A DNA stretch of 64,000 nucleotides. Origin: Welwitschia mirabilis (lineage: Eukaryota; Gnetophyta; Gnetopsida; Welwitschiales). Made by a program: the position numbers and the translations under genes. The stretch covers positions 285,840,974 through 285,904,973 of the forward strand of contig JBOZIK010000001.1 of assembly GCA_051453625.1 (NCBI GenBank). Reading direction: 5' to 3'. A model generated the notes under the pieces. It did not search any database and was not told where the DNA came from. It saw nothing but the letters and a program-made list of their open reading frames with translations. Shown one piece after another: positions 1 through 10,514 of this stretch (the first letter of the stretch is position 1; the number at the start of each line of letters is the position of its first letter).

Positions 1-9
1 TAAAAAATA

Positions 10-411
10 AAATATCTTAAGATTCTCTTGCAACAAAACATTCTCAAGCCTTTGCCACAATCTACTAATTTACAACTTGAGAATGAGGAGGAGAACATCA
101 AAACTTCTTCACATGGTAATGACTTCTATTTTGATGATGAACTTTTAAATGACCAATGTCCAATAGAAGAAAGCCAAAGTAAGGATAGGTAAGACTCAAC
201 TTAATAAATACATAAGAATGATAAAGATGTTATAAAGATATTAGATTATATTCCAAATATTCACTTGCTATTAGGAAATCGATGTAAAATAAAAGAATTG
301 ATAATAAAAAAATCTAAAAATTTTCAAACCTATGATGAACATAGTAATCACGTTTATATTTGTAAGCTTCTTAAGAAATCCAATAAATTAGAAAATGATA
401 GTAATATTTAA
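10..411 (+). pseudogene. unidentified degenerate reading frame, first part
   Basis: One frame stays readable for 134 codons with three clustered internal stops near its middle (TAA after SQSKDR, then two more). The product would be acidic and then Lys-rich, with stretches such as FYFDDELLNDQCPIEES and VYICKLLKKSNK. I see no retroviral motif: no CCHC knuckle, DSG, YVDD or integrase signature. It lies upstream of a polypurine tract and an Athila-type LTR, so it is probably the 3' internal part of that element, or of something nested in it. It runs off the left edge of the window. The family is not recognised. The low stop density in such AT-rich DNA is the only reason to list it. Confidence 0.35.
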
Positions 412-541
412 TAAAACAATAATGAGTATATTGAAGAATAGGAAGACATAGTTGAAGATATTGATGAAGAAAGTAAAAAAAAAAATTCAATAAAGTAACA
501 ACAAAAATAATAATGAGAATAAAAGAAATAATGAAAAACCC

Positions 542-1072
542 ATAGAAATTTAGCTAAACTTAATGCAAGAAAGACTTATTATTTCCAATGCAATAATTCA
601 ACCTCAAGAGTCTACTCATGTTTTTGCATCCCTTTTAGTTGTTCTTTTATGTATAACTTAAACTAACATCCTTCCCTCTTATACTAAGTCCACTTTACTA
701 TATGCCTTTAATGAAATTTTTTTGCAAAAGTATGACTGAGAATATCTTGGAAATCTAAGTTGGAAAAATCCTTATCTTCTTGATGATAATCCATGCTTAA
801 AGTTAAATCCTAAGAAACTTCTTAAATATGTTAAACCTATTCTAATCAGTTATCGTAAAATGCTTTTTCAAAATTCTTGAATCCATAATAGTTCCATTGG
901 TATCTTACATTTTCAATACCAATCTTTGAATGAAATCTATGTTTCAAACTCTTTAAATCATGAGTTTGATAAGAGATTATTTTTCCATGAAATATATGAA
1001 CTTTTTATCTCTTATATTACTAATGATTTTCATAGATTTAAAGTATTATTTATTCATGTTATTTATTACTAG
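542..1072 (+). pseudogene. unidentified degenerate reading frame, second part
   Basis: A second frame continues for about 177 codons with four internal stops and ends at TAG (1070-1072). It contains a hydrophobic stretch (ASLLVVLLCIT), then YLGNLSWKNPYLLDDNPC, a Lys-rich stretch and FDKRLFFHEIYELFISY. It is separated from the preceding frame by a short Asn/Lys-rich stretch and may belong to the same original protein. No recognised domain of copia, gypsy or LINE proteins is visible. An accessory ORF of the Athila-like element, a fragment of another element, or a decayed host gene are all possible. Confidence 0.35.
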
Positions 1073-2330
1073 TTAATTCTCTAAAAAAAAATGCATACAT
1101 ACACTTTATAATCTATCAATTAGTTTTTATATGGTTTGTTCCTTACTTTTCTAAAAAATTACAATGCAATAACTATATTGAAATATCTATCTTTTTGGCA
1201 TAGGAATAAATGTAAAGTAAAAGAAATACATTCTACAAGTAGTAATTAATTCGGTAGAGCCTCTTTCCTTGAAGAGACATCCACCACTTACCCTTATGTA
1301 AATGTGATTATTCAAATTGTTTCTCTTTTTCAATGTCTGTTAACTTGATTTTACTTTCATTTTTCATCATATACTATGTTTAATAATTTCAATCTTTTGT
1401 AATTTAGTGATGCTAAATTCATTTCAACTAATTAAAATGCATTCAAAAACCTATGAACTCTCATTCTAGAAGAATAAAATGTGCTTAATTAAGTTGTTCA
1501 TATTTTATGCCTTATCTCTTCATCAACTTTATTTTTTAAGGATATAAATTATTAATACTTTGATAATGTTTGGAATTATAGCTATGATATGTTAATCTTA
1601 AGTAGTATATTGTTATCATTTATGATAATCAAATAGAACTATGATGTTTTATTGTTTAAGAATCATGTATCTTTAATTAAGAATGAGAGACTATTAGTAA
1701 GTGATCAACTTCAAGTAGGATGTATTCTATGCAATCTATTTATTTCTAATCATTAAGCTAGCTAATTTCAAAATTTTTAATCATACTTTTTCTATTTATC
1801 ATAGGACCAAAGCATTAGAGAAATAAATTTAGTATTTTAAAAAATATTTATATTTACTTTTATTTCAAATAAAGTATCATGTTTTGAGAGATGAAGATTT
1901 GGGATCTAAGTACTTTAATGTTTGTTTTCATAATGCCTTAACTTACTTAGGGTTATTTTCCTTTTTTATTTTATGTCTCCTAAAATTTTTAACTTGTTTC
2001 TTATGATTATCACATGTAAACTTATTTAAAATTTGGGATAAATTTATTTATTTCATGGGGGTAAAATCTTTAGAATCGTAAAAAATTAGTTTTAGAATAA
2101 ATTTGTTGATTAAAAATGTGTTTTTTATATAATTAAAACCATTATTCTAAATTTAATGCATATATTTCTCATGATGTTTAATTATTACATCTTTTTCATA
2201 CGCTAAAATAAGATGCATTAAATATTCACCAGTTTAAGATCTTTTAGAATTAAGTGTTATATTTGATTCCTTTTTCAAATTAACTTGCTTCTCTTCTTTT
2301 CTACTTTCTTTGTTAGGGACAGATGGATGC
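1073..2330 (+). other. AT-rich non-coding stretch before a 3' LTR
   Basis: No frame of useful length or known motif is visible. By position this is the untranslated 3' internal region of the Athila-like element whose polypurine tract and LTR follow. Confidence 0.4.
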
Positions 2331-2344
2331 TTAAAGGGGAGTAG
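2331..2344 (+). promoter_or_regulatory. polypurine tract before Athila-type 3' LTR
   Basis: The purine run TTAAAGGGGAGTAG ends exactly where the LTR begins with TGTTGTGAG. Polypurine tracts prime plus-strand synthesis in LTR retrotransposons and always abut the 3' LTR. Confidence 0.7.
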
Positions 2345-2511
2345 TGTTGTGAGCCAAATTGGCCATATTTAGCATCATTTCTAGAGTGTATTTTCAAGTC
2401 CTTTTCATATGTTTAATACTAAAATTTATCACTTTTAATGTTAAAGACCAAATATAAAGAACTAATAATAAATTAGATTAAAACAAAGTAATTATGGAGC
2501 ATTTGAGAAAG

Positions 2512-2690
2512 ATATGTGGTAGTAACATGTGGTAATGATGTATGGTCATAACATGTGGACATGTGATAGTAACATATGGTAGTGACATGTGGTAATGATA
2601 CATGATAGTGATATGTGGTAATGACATGTGATAATAACATACGGAAGTAACATGATGGTGATGTTAAAGGCACATGATAATAACATTAGT
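2512..2690 (+). repeat. degenerate minisatellite, unit about 15 bp
   Basis: About a dozen imperfect units of the type ACATGTGGTAGTGA/ACATGTGATAATAAC lie head to tail inside the U3 part of the LTR. The His/Tyr/Thr-rich frame on the other strand is only the translation of this repeat. Confidence 0.8.
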
Positions 2691-2756
2691 TAGTAAAGGA
2701 ATTATAATCCAAAGACCAAGTGTTTTATTTATTATGACAAATTCCACCTAATCAAA

Positions 2757-2900
2757 AAGACATTACATTAAGAGATGTTGTATTAAAAACATGTTACATT
2801 AAGAAGATGTTAGATAAAGAAAATACTACATCAAAAATACATTATACTAAGAAATACGTTACACCAAGAAGACATTATATTAAGAAGATACATGGGAGAT
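2757..2900 (+). repeat. second degenerate minisatellite, unit about 18-20 bp
   Basis: Imperfect tandem units of the type ACATTA(CAT)TAAGAAGA recur about seven times just downstream of the first minisatellite and upstream of the LTR TATA box. Confidence 0.7.
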
Positions 2901-2976
2901 GATGTAACATAATTAGTAAAATGATTACTTTTAATTTGTTACTACTTCTTAAGTACTTAAAACATGAATTTAAACC

Positions 2977-2984
2977 TATAAATA
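2977..2984 (+). promoter_or_regulatory. LTR TATA box
   Basis: TATAAATA followed by CCC, in the same position and context (CTATAAATACCC) as in the Athila LTRs at 32025 and 41252. It marks the U3/R promoter of the element. Confidence 0.6.
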
Positions 2985-3605
2985 CCCATCTTAGGTTTCT
3001 GATATGTTTATTTTTTATGCATTAAAATCACTTGTGGCAGTGGAGAATTTAAGGCAAGGAATCCATCTTAGTTGTAGGGAAGAGTATTTCTTGGTTTTAG
3101 GCTATGTCTTCTTTATTGTAAAGCTTTTGCTTTATATGTGGATGTAAACATTTTGATTAATATGATATTGATTGAAGTGTTATTTCAAATTGATTTTTTC
3201 TTATTTTTGTTATAATTTATATTAATTATAATTAAGTGATAGTTATTCATGATTGATATAGATTATAAGGACCAATATAAGTAATAGTAGATTAGTTAAA
3301 TGGTTAAATATTACACTTAGGTTGCATTCATTTCATTTGCATCTCTCTTGTATTTTATTTTCATCTTTGCATTCATATTACATTGCTATTCACTTTTCTT
3401 TTCTTAATCAGAAAATAACAAAAGGTTCTTTCCAAATTAATGTTTTAACCTCTTGCTTAGAATTCCTCTCTAGAGTATAACATTCAGGTTGACTTCTATA
3501 TGCTAGTATCTTTTGAATGAGTTTTAGTAAAATTTATAGGTATCAAGTTTAAAGAATTAATCAGAATAAAGCACTATATTAATTACACATTTGTAGATCA
3601 CAACA

Positions 3606-5075
3606 ATAAATAGTAAGAAACATGTCTAATATGTTAACAATGAATGTTTAAGACACATGACTAGAGACAAGTCTAGCCTTACCACCTTGGTTGAGTAAGA
3701 CAAAGGAATGATTACCTTTATCAATAATATAGAGGCTCTTATTAGAGGTTTCAAAACCATTAAAAGAGGTAATTTGCTTGAGGTAAAATATGTTTTTTTA
3801 TGTAGAAGGATTACAACATAATATTCTTAGCGTTAATTAGTTATGTAATGTAATCTTTTCTATAGATTTTACTAAAGATAAGTACATCATCAAAGAGCAC
3901 AAATTTAACAAAGTGTTATTTGATAAAACTAGAAAATATTATGTTTACATCACTGCTTTATGAAATATTTCTAATAATGGAATCAAGATTCCATTAAGAA
4001 CTATAGGAAAAATAAAGTTATTGCACAAGAAACTTAGGCCTGTAAACAAGGACTTGCTAAAGACTTTATCACCAAAAGATATGGTAAGAGGTCTTTTCAA
4101 GTTGTAAATATTTAATGATTAGGTTTGTAAGGCATTCTCAAAAAGAAAGAAAAAAGGATCAAGATTTAATGGACAAAACTCTATTACCATTATATACCCT
4201 TTAAATCTTCTACATCTTGATATTGTTGGTTCTTCCCCTCCTAAAAGTCTTGGTAAGGAAAAATATTACCTAACTATTGTTAATTATTATACTTATTTCA
4301 CATGGGTAGTCTTTCTTACACAGAAGGATAAGGAATTTGATAGTTTTTATAATCTATGCATTTGGTTATAGAAGTAAAAGAAATACAAGATTAAGACATA
4401 AAGAATTGATAATGGCATTGAATTTAAGAATGTAAGGTTTAAGGACTTTCATGAATAGTTTAGTATCCTTCATTAATTCTCTACACCAAGAAATCCATAG
4501 AAAAATGTATTTCTTATAAACAAAAATAGGGTTCTAAATGAAATGGAAAGAACAATAATGCACACTCAATAGATTCCATATCATTTTTGGGTGGAAACCA
4601 TTAACACTACACATCATGTTTTCAACTGAGATTTAGTAAGATGCTTTACTTCTAAATATCATATGAATTATACTTTGATAAGAAACCCTTGGTAAGTTAT
4701 TTTCATGTATTTGATTTAAAATGTTTAATTTTAAATAAAAAGATAAACTAAAAGGATTTGATTCCAATCTTCATAGTGATATTTTTATGGATTACTCCAT
4801 GGTTAGTAAAGCCTACTAAGTATTTAACAATAGAACTCATGTAATAGATGAAACTATTAATTTTAAAATAGATGGTGCTAACTTATGTTTTATTTGTGTT
4901 CAAGATGAATATGTTCTCATATAGCATGAACCATCCTTTTATAACCCTCAAGCACAATTAGATAGTAAGGGAGAGAAGGAAAAAGAAATAGAGAAAGAAA
5001 CCTCTTCAAACATGATTAAACCAAAAATAAGTTATTATATAAGTAAAATCATTAATAGTCTATATGATAATATTC
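3606..5075 (+). pseudogene. copia element A: protease and integrase remnant
   Basis: This is the polyprotein of a Ty1/copia retrotransposon, broken by many stops. In order: the protease region (YVNNECLRHMTRDKSSLTTL near 3626-3690), the GAG-pre-integrase segment (LLHKKLRPVNKDLLK, about 4018-4107), the integrase core (LLHLDIVGSSPP and KYYLTIVNYYTYFTWVVFL, 4205-4320), the second acidic motif (RIDNGIEFKN, about 4402-4431), and the integrase C-terminal block after TSKYHMNYTL (4649-4900). The protease DSG is now NNE, explained by G-to-A changes in all three codons. Most internal stops stand at Gln positions. Sequence starts abruptly after the Athila LTR; gag and the 5' LTR are not in the window. 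It ends at a 100-N gap. Confidence 0.9.
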
Positions 5076-5175
5076 NNNNNNNNNNNNNNNNNNNNNNNNN
5101 NNNNNNNNNNNNNNNNNNNNNNNNNNNNNNNNNNNNNNNNNNNNNNNNNNNNNNNNNNNNNNNNNNNNNNNNNNN
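5076..5175. other. assembly gap (100 N)
   Basis: Exactly 100 N. The right flank restarts copia integrase sequence already read at 4398 and is 45 bases identical before diverging. This joins two copia copies or marks a mis-assembly. Confidence 0.95.
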
Positions 5176-7590
5176 ACATAAAGAATTGATAATGGCATTG
5201 AATTTAAGAATGTAAGGTTTAGAGACTTTTATGAATAGTTTAGTATTCCTCACTAGTTCTCAACACCAAGAAACTCCACAATAGAATGGAGTTGCTAAAA
5301 TAAAGAATAAGGTTCTAAATGAAGTTGTAACAATTATGATGTATAATCAATAGGTTCCACATCATTTTTGAATGGAATTCATTAATACTACATGTTATGT
5401 TTCCAATCAAGTTTTAATAAGATGCTTCAATTCCAAAACCTCATATGAACTATGGTCTACTAATAAACCCCTAATAAGTTATTTTTATATATTTAATTCA
5501 AAATGTATTATTTTAAATAAAAAGGATAAGCTAAGAAAATTTGATTCCAAAGTTGAAAATGATATTTTTTAAGATTACTCCATAGCCAATAAATTCTACT
5601 AAGCATTCAAAAATATAACTAATATAGTAGAAAAAATTATTAATGTTAAAATAGATGATAATAACTAAACTTTTATTTGTGTGTAGGATGAATATGTCTT
5701 CATATAATTTAAACAACCTTATAACAACCCTTAATCATAATCAGATAATGAGAAGAGAATGAAGAAGAAATAGAAAAAGAAACCTCTTCAAACATGATCA
5801 AGCTAAAAGGAGGTCATTCTATAAGTAACATCATTAGTAGTCTATATGATAGTATTTAAAATATAAGTTATGCTAAGGAATTCTATAGATTTATAGATAC
5901 GTCTCTTAAGTAGAACCTAAAAGACTCAGTTTAGTAGAAAGTGATGAAAATTGGAAGAAAAAAGGTCTTAATCGGTTTAAAAGATGTAATGTTTGAGAAC
6001 TTACCTCAAGATCATCTAACAGACTTGTCATTGGCATAAAATAGATCTTTAGAAACAAAATAGAGGAAAATGATAATGTTATTAGAAACAAAGCAAGGTT
6101 AATAGCTAAAGGGTACAATCAATAAGAAGGCATAGACTTTGAAGGAACCTTTACACCAATAGCATATATGAAGTCTATAAGAGTGATCTTAGCCTTTACA
6201 TGTATCAAATAATTTAGACTCTATTAGATGAACATTAAAAGTGCCTTTCTAAATGAAGTACTTTAAAAGCCAATATATGTTGAGCAACTTGATGGCTTTA
6301 CTAACTACGACAAATCAGATTATGTTTACAAACTAAAAAAGGCACCTTATGGCCTCAAGTAAGAGTCCAAAGCTTGCTATAGGAAACTNNNNNNNNNNNN
6401 NNNNNNNNNNNNNNNNNNNNNNNNNNNNNNNNNNNNNNNNNNNNNNNNNNNNNNNNNNNNNNNNNNNNNNNNNNNNNNNNNNNNNNNNACAAACTAAAAA
6501 AGGCACCTTATGGCCTCAAGTAAGAGTCTAAAGCTTGCTATAGGAAACTCTTAGGACATCTAATTAAAAATAGGTTTTAAAAAGATACATCTGATGTCAC
6601 ATTATTTAGTAAAATAGATAGTAAAAATTTTACTATTATATAAATCTATGTGGATGATGTCATTTTTAATGCTACTAATAAATCATTATATATGAAGTTT
6701 GCGAAGATCATGCATGATGAATTTAAGATGAGTTTCATGGGAGAAACGAGTAACTTCTTAGAGATTTAAGCTATGTAATACAAATAAGGCACATTTCTTT
6801 CTTAAATTAAAAATGTTAAAACTTTATTGGTTAGGATGGCATATAGTATTATAAGGTAAAAGATATTTTAATAAGCCAAAGCACAAAACTAGATAAGGAT
6901 GAGTAGAATAAGAAGGTTGACCAAAATCTAGATAGAAATAGGATTGGTAGTTTATTATATCTTACTACTAGTAGTCTTGATAAATTTTTGAGTATAGACA
7001 TTTATATCCATTATTAAAGTGATTCTAGGGAATCACATCTTACAATAGTTAAAAGAATATTTTACTATTTAAAAGGTATTATTAATTTAGACCTTTGGTA
7101 TTCAAAGGATTCTTGACTTCATCCAGTTGGGTATTGTAATCTATATTAGGTAGGTTGTAATGATGATAGAAGGAGTACTAGTGAAAATTATTTTTTAGCT
7201 TAGGTAATGCTTGATGTCTTGGGTAATAAAAATAAAAATTCAACTACCCTCTCAACTGCTAAGGCAGAATAGTTTACTGCTAAAAGTTATTATGCTTAGT
7301 TACTTTAGATGAAATAAACCTTAAAAGACTTCATTCTAATCATGGATAGTTCCCATTTATTATGATAATAAAAGTGCCATAAACATCTTAAAGAATCTAT
7401 TTTATCATTTAAAAACCAAACATATTAAGATTAGACATCATTTCCTTAGAAAGCATATACAAAATAAGGATATCATGTTGCAATATGTTAATACTAATGA
7501 TTAACTTACTAATCTTCTTACCAAATCACTAAGTGATAATAGGCTTATCAAATTATGTAGGAACTTAGGAATCATGCCTTACTCAATTAG
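5176..7590 (+). pseudogene. copia element A: integrase C-terminus, RT and RNase H remnant
   Basis: The first 680 bases repeat, in diverged form, the integrase end found at 4398-5075. The RVT_2 reverse transcriptase follows: ARLIAKGYNQ (6093-6122), AFLNE, YVYKLKKAPYGLK (6320s), then after a gap the catalytic YVDD (6647-6658) and GATNKS-type context. RNase H follows with YYDNKSAINILKN (7361-7400), TKHIKIRHHFLRKHI and the closing LTNLLTKSLSDNRL (about 7505-7550), as in full-length copia polyproteins. There are many stops at former Gln codons (for example PYGLK*ES). It is not translatable. Confidence 0.9.
6389..6488. other. assembly gap (100 N), probably artificial
   Basis: The 61 bases before the gap (6328-6388) and the 61 bases after it (6489-6549) differ at one position only. 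The reading of RT is continuous if one copy is dropped, so the gap probably hides an unmerged contig overlap. Confidence 0.9.
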
Positions 7591-8439
7591 GTAATTTACT
7601 AGGTAATTACTTTTAAAATCTTCACTATATTTTAATTCTCTATGAGTTGAGATATTAGCTAGAACATAGGCTAGTATATCATGTACACATTACATTAATA
7701 TTATTTCAACTTTTGGTAGTCTAATGTTGATAGTAAATGTAAAAAATTTTGAAGTATCTATTTTGTATAAAATAAATATTTTAACCAGAAGATGTCTATC
7801 TTAGAAATGTCTTTAATTCATAGATGTATTTGAACAAATGTCTTTGAGATTTTAGATGTCTTTAGGGATTAAATATTATTTTTTAAACTCTATCGATTTT
7901 TAAAATAGATTTCTTTGACTATGTAGACATCTTTGTCATGAAGAGGAAAGAATAAATTTTCTTAATAATATATTCTATATAACTAAGATATATCTATTTT
8001 CATCATTTTAGATCTCTTTTAAGTAGTTGAAGTCTTTTTTTGTAATACACCTAAAATTAAAACATACATCAAAATGAGGATTCTTAAAACTTTTTATTTA
8101 GGAAAGGGATCATCATTTCTCATTTTCAATCCTTCACTCAGTAGATGTCCCTCTTAGGATCCTATAGAACCTAATTTTTCTTAAATCTCTTAGCATAAAT
8201 GTTTTTTATTTAAAAGAAGTCTTCATAGATAGAATATTAGATGCTCTTTTCTGTTATAGATGCTCTTGTTCATTGGTTCTTTTACATTTTCTATTTAGAT
8301 TTTAATTATTTCACTTTTAAAATGATGTAGAGAAAGCCCTCTAGTCCCTCAAAAAAAAAAAAAAAAAAGCTATTACTAAAACACACAAACCTTAGTATGA
8401 TCATATTTTTATCATTAATTAGCTACAAATTATTTTAAA
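7591..8439 (+). other. copia element A post-pol spacer with A18 run
   Basis: This lies between the RNase H end and the accessory ORF of copia element A. It is rich in the short word GATGTCT and its complement, as in the LTRs of this family. An 18-base A run occupies 8351-8368; in the plus frame it would read as Lys codons after SPS, as in the Lys/Ser-rich start of Sirevirus accessory ORFs, but it may equally be slippage. No conserved domain is visible. Confidence 0.4.
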
Positions 8440-9110
8440 ACATGGATCAAGAACTCTATTATTGCATAAAGGACTCTTATCTTTTAAAAGTATAAGAAAG
8501 ATCAGCTCCTTTTTTATTTCTCTTATCTTTTTTGTGATATGGTAGTTTATTTAGATAAAAGTATACTAGACACTATTGCTTGAGAATTCTATTCCCCAAT
8601 TCATGAAATATATGATAATACTAGTACTTTTTAGATACAGGTCAAAGGTGCTTCTCTCTTTCTCACATCTAGTTTTATCAATTTCATGCTTGACTTCAAT
8701 GATTTAGATCATTATCAGTTGTGTATGAATCTTTTAAGGATATCTTCACATGTCATGTTCTTAAACATTTATAGCGTTCATTAAGCAATTTTGTTTTTAG
8801 ACATTTAAAAATAAATTTTTATGAGAATGTGAAATGTAAAGATATGTTGTCTGATGCATTCATTTTGAGTTAGTTACATTTTATAATATATTATTTCTTA
8901 AAAATAGATAAATATATTGCAATCCTATCTAAACATTTACAGTATACTATCTTCTCAAAGGAATCAAAATTGATCTTGGATTCATCTTATGCATGGATAT
9001 TATTATACTCTTTTATAAGGGTTAAACTTTGGATTACTTTATTTGATTATATAGATAATTAGCAATTCCAACATTTTAGTTTTATGGTTTCATCTATTTC
9101 ATCACAAAAA
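8440..9110 (+). pseudogene. possible accessory ORF of copia element A (plant transposon-protein-like)
   Basis: Between RNase H and the polypurine tract, Sirevirus-like copia elements often carry an extra ORF. Here the plus strand shows broken but readable stretches such as VKGASLFLTSSFINFMLDF, DLDHYQLCMNLLRISS (about 8640-8750) and LHFIIYYFLKIDKYI (8877-8925). The order and spacing resemble the 'putative plant transposon protein' family, whose N-terminal half describes a cleft-like region followed by a LHxxxxxxLLP-type segment. Frames shift several times. Assignment rests on position plus weak resemblance to the clearer copy at 60115-61160. Confidence 0.35.
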
Positions 9111-10498
9111 GCCATTTTTAGAGTTTAGTAAAAAGTGATAGGCTCTAGTGCTGGAAGGTACAGATAGATGTAAAAAATCTCTAGTGCTAGAAGGTAAAGG
9201 TACAAGCAAGAAATCTTTTAAGGCATAATTTTAGTTCTATTATTCTACATCTACTCATAGTTTCTAATAAGTAAACTAGGGTCTCAAGGCAATTACAAAA
9301 ATAATAGATAAGATTGAAATAAATCTCTTGAGGTTGAAGAAACATTAGTACACAACCAATGAGGGAGAGGCACTTATTGGTAGTTGGGAATCCATGAATA
9401 CTTCCACTTGATTTGATTTAGAGAAGGATCCTAAGGTAAAGGCACCTCTTGCACATTCTACTCTAGGCTATGATTTATGTAAAGCCAAGGATTCAAATTA
9501 ATCAGATTCTACGAAGAAGGAGTCATACATTCATAGGGAGTACTAAGCTCTAGCATAGAAACAAGAAGAGCATCATACTTTCTCATATTCTTTAGCATAG
9601 GTACAAGAAGTGTAATAGGTAGAATTATAGAGCTATGATGTTGAGCTCCTTATGTTTCATAGGCCTTGTTATAGACCACTCATTCACTATTCCACACAGC
9701 CTTCATCATTATCTCATATACCTTTATCACCTCACCTTCTATCTCTATCACTACCTCTTACATTTTCCATTCATGAATTACTTCTTAACACCACTCCAAC
9801 CTTAGCTTTTAGTTTTGCTGAGGCTGCTACTACTAGATTCTTTAAAACATTTATTACCCCTCAAATGTACTCATATATAAGAAGATAAACCTCTTAAAGT
9901 CATCGTGAGAAATTGTAATAACCATCATAGAAGCGATACATACTTCTACTCATATCATATTTTTCATATACCATGTAGACCTCTAAAATTAGGAATAATG
10001 ATAATATAGAACATGATACTCAGTATACTAGTGATATAGCCCTTAGTGATTAGTAATTTTTTTGATGTTTACAAAGGGAGAGAAGATTGAAAAATCAAAT
10101 TATATCTTATTGAACATCCTACATGAGCTTAGAGGACATGGACTTGAGATGGATGGATTGGACTTCCTATGAGTGAATTCATTATTGATGTTGACTTTTA
10201 TATATTGACATACATTTCATGATGATTTGTGATGATCTTTTATTATTCTCTATCTATTGTTAAACTTATTCATTTATGTAATATAAATTGTGTTTTATCA
10301 TGTTTCTAACAATTTAGTATATGAGCACCACTTCTTGTTTACTATCTTGTAAATGATTTTTAATGGGTATAAAATGTCTCTTTTTTTAAAATTTTAATAT
10401 GCCTTATGTAATAGATTGTGTCTTCTTTTCGATTAAGTTATCTTAAGTAAATTTCAAACATGATTATACTAATGATATTTAACAGGTTTTCAACATCA
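9111..10498 (+). other. 3' internal region of copia element A, with a Ser/Pro-rich frame
   Basis: This begins with a two-fold direct repeat CTCTAGTGCT(A/G)GAAGGTA (9144 and 9180). A 78-codon open frame at 9652-9888 is rich in Ser, Pro, Leu and Thr (for example SLSHIPLSPHLLSLSLPL). It may be the low-complexity tail of the accessory ORF, or chance. The region ends at the polypurine tract. Confidence 0.35.
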
Positions 10499-10514
10499 TT
10501 AAAAAGGAAGAGAT
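10499..10514 (+). promoter_or_regulatory. polypurine tract of copia element A
   Basis: TTAAAAAGGAAGAGAT sits immediately before TGTTAGTAAAATCC, the start of the LTR. The same AGAT|TGTTAG junction occurs at 61720/61721 in element 5. Confidence 0.75.

Larger units (their letters stand above)
2345..3605 (+). mobile_element. Athila-like 3' LTR (element 0)
   Basis: The 1261-bp segment begins TGTTGTGAG and ends ATCACAACA, so it has TG...CA ends. Its 3' half aligns by eye with the LTRs at 27929-29122, 31519-32669 and 40744-41977: the same AAGTGATAG block, the 'ATTTCATTTGCAT' block, and the closing 'TTACACATTTG...CACAACA'. It has a TATA box at 2977. The U3 half is unlike the other copies and is filled by two degenerate minisatellites. 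Immediately after its end, copia protease sequence begins, so this element appears to have inserted into copia element A, whose 5' part would lie beyond the left edge. Confidence 0.75.

Noticed and set aside
2473-2673. 66-codon minus-strand frame rich in His, Tyr and Thr
   Set aside because: Translation of the 15-bp minisatellite.
2512-2900. CRISPR-like array
   Set aside because: The units are degenerate, adjacent without unique spacers, and the DNA is clearly eukaryotic.
5012-5253. Short frames spanning N runs (also at 6349-6531, 30231-30437 and 38744-38994)
   Set aside because: Created by translating N as an open frame.
3606-7590. In-frame TAA/TAG at Gln positions of copia polyprotein, suggesting a reassigned genetic code
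   Set aside because: Trp codons have also become TGA, frames shift repeatedly, and active-site residues are changed by the same transitions. This is pseudogene decay, not code change.
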